This document shows positions 6,389 through 6,494 of a stretch of DNA of 6,494 nt, in pieces. The position numbers and the translations under genes are program-made. The first letter of the stretch is position 1, and each line of letters begins with the position of its first letter. Source of the DNA: Acidobacteria bacterium CG_4_9_14_3_um_filter_49_7 (GTDB lineage Bacteria > Acidobacteriota > Holophagae > Thermotomaculales > Thermotomaculaceae); the NCBI GenBank assembly GCA_002789615.1, contig PFTO01000103.1:1-6494 (forward strand), read 5' to 3'. The notes under the pieces are model-generated. The model was not told the origin of the DNA, made no database searches, and saw only the letters and a program-made list of their open reading frames with translations.

Positions 6389-6403
6389 GGCGGCAAAGCC
6401 GCC
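6389..6403 (-). terminator. Short GC hairpin, possible terminator of a minus-strand gene beyond the right edge
   Basis: GGCGGC and GCCGCC pair perfectly around a three-base loop. In minus-strand sense the stem is followed by TTTCTCT, a weak T-rich tail. This suits a minimal intrinsic terminator for transcription entering from the right. Alternatively it is part of the small dispersed repeat that continues at 6404. The stem is only six base pairs, so the call is tentative. Confidence 0.35.
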
Positions 6404-6431
6404 GTGAATAGTGGATAGCGGATGGTGGATG
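6404..6431. repeat. Four-unit degenerate heptamer tandem repeat
   Basis: The units are GTGAATA, GTGGATA, GCGGATG and GTGGATG, seven bases each with no gaps. The array directly joins the GC hairpin at 6389-6403, so the two may be one compound repeat. It is too short to call a functional array. The remaining 63 bases to the window edge show no gene or motif I can support. Confidence 0.5.
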
Positions 6432-6494
6432 GTTTAGAAAAGGCAGGGAAAGGCCAATTTCCTGTGCCCAATAGAGTGAAGCAGGCCATTTCTG

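Noticed and set aside
6404..6494. Tail of a minus-strand gene entering from the right edge
   Set aside because: One frame stays open through the stretch, but it runs through the heptamer repeat and the GC hairpin and shows no motif, so coding is not supported.

Overview
The window holds four protein-coding genes and a transposase relic from a bacterium of medium GC content. Three genes lie on the minus strand: an uridine-kinase-type nucleoside kinase fused to threonyl-tRNA-synthetase-like N-terminal domains, a beta-CASP metallo-beta-lactamase RNase, and an exported CocE/PepX-type serine hydrolase. One short gene for a three-helix membrane protein lies on the plus strand. The organism cannot be named. 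The long kinase fusion is known to me from Bacteroidota, Clostridia, Thermotogae and several candidate phyla. The exported hydrolase with a C-terminal beta-sandwich module would suit a Gram-negative lineage related to Bacteroidota or a candidate phylum, but this is a weak inference.

Layout, left to right. Bases 1-203 read as a decayed C-terminal part of an IS256/Mutator-family transposase, with an in-frame stop and a frameshift. The membrane protein gene follows directly (257-634, +). It converges on the hydrolase gene (638-2932, -) with three bases between the two stop codons. Bases 2933-3181 carry, in plus-strand order, the hydrolase Shine-Dalgarno site, a candidate promoter, an imperfect REP-like hairpin, a CCTACT-type tract, and a 15-bp perfect hairpin that overlaps the stop codon of the RNase gene. 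The RNase gene (3182-4576, -) is preceded by a strong Shine-Dalgarno site whose edge is paired in a 7-bp hairpin. The kinase gene (4646-6319, -) lies 69 bases upstream of it with no convincing terminator between, so the two probably share a transcript. The right end holds a candidate kinase promoter, a short GC hairpin, and a four-unit heptamer repeat.

The kinase and RNase could act in the same broad process: RNA breakdown followed by nucleoside re-phosphorylation. Only gene order supports this. The hydrolase has its own promoter region and a signal peptide, so it works outside the cytoplasm and is probably unrelated. The most distinctive protein feature is in the kinase. The synthetase-like editing fold keeps its scaffold motifs, but all four metal/catalytic positions are replaced. 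I see no defence system, CRISPR array, rRNA or tRNA gene.
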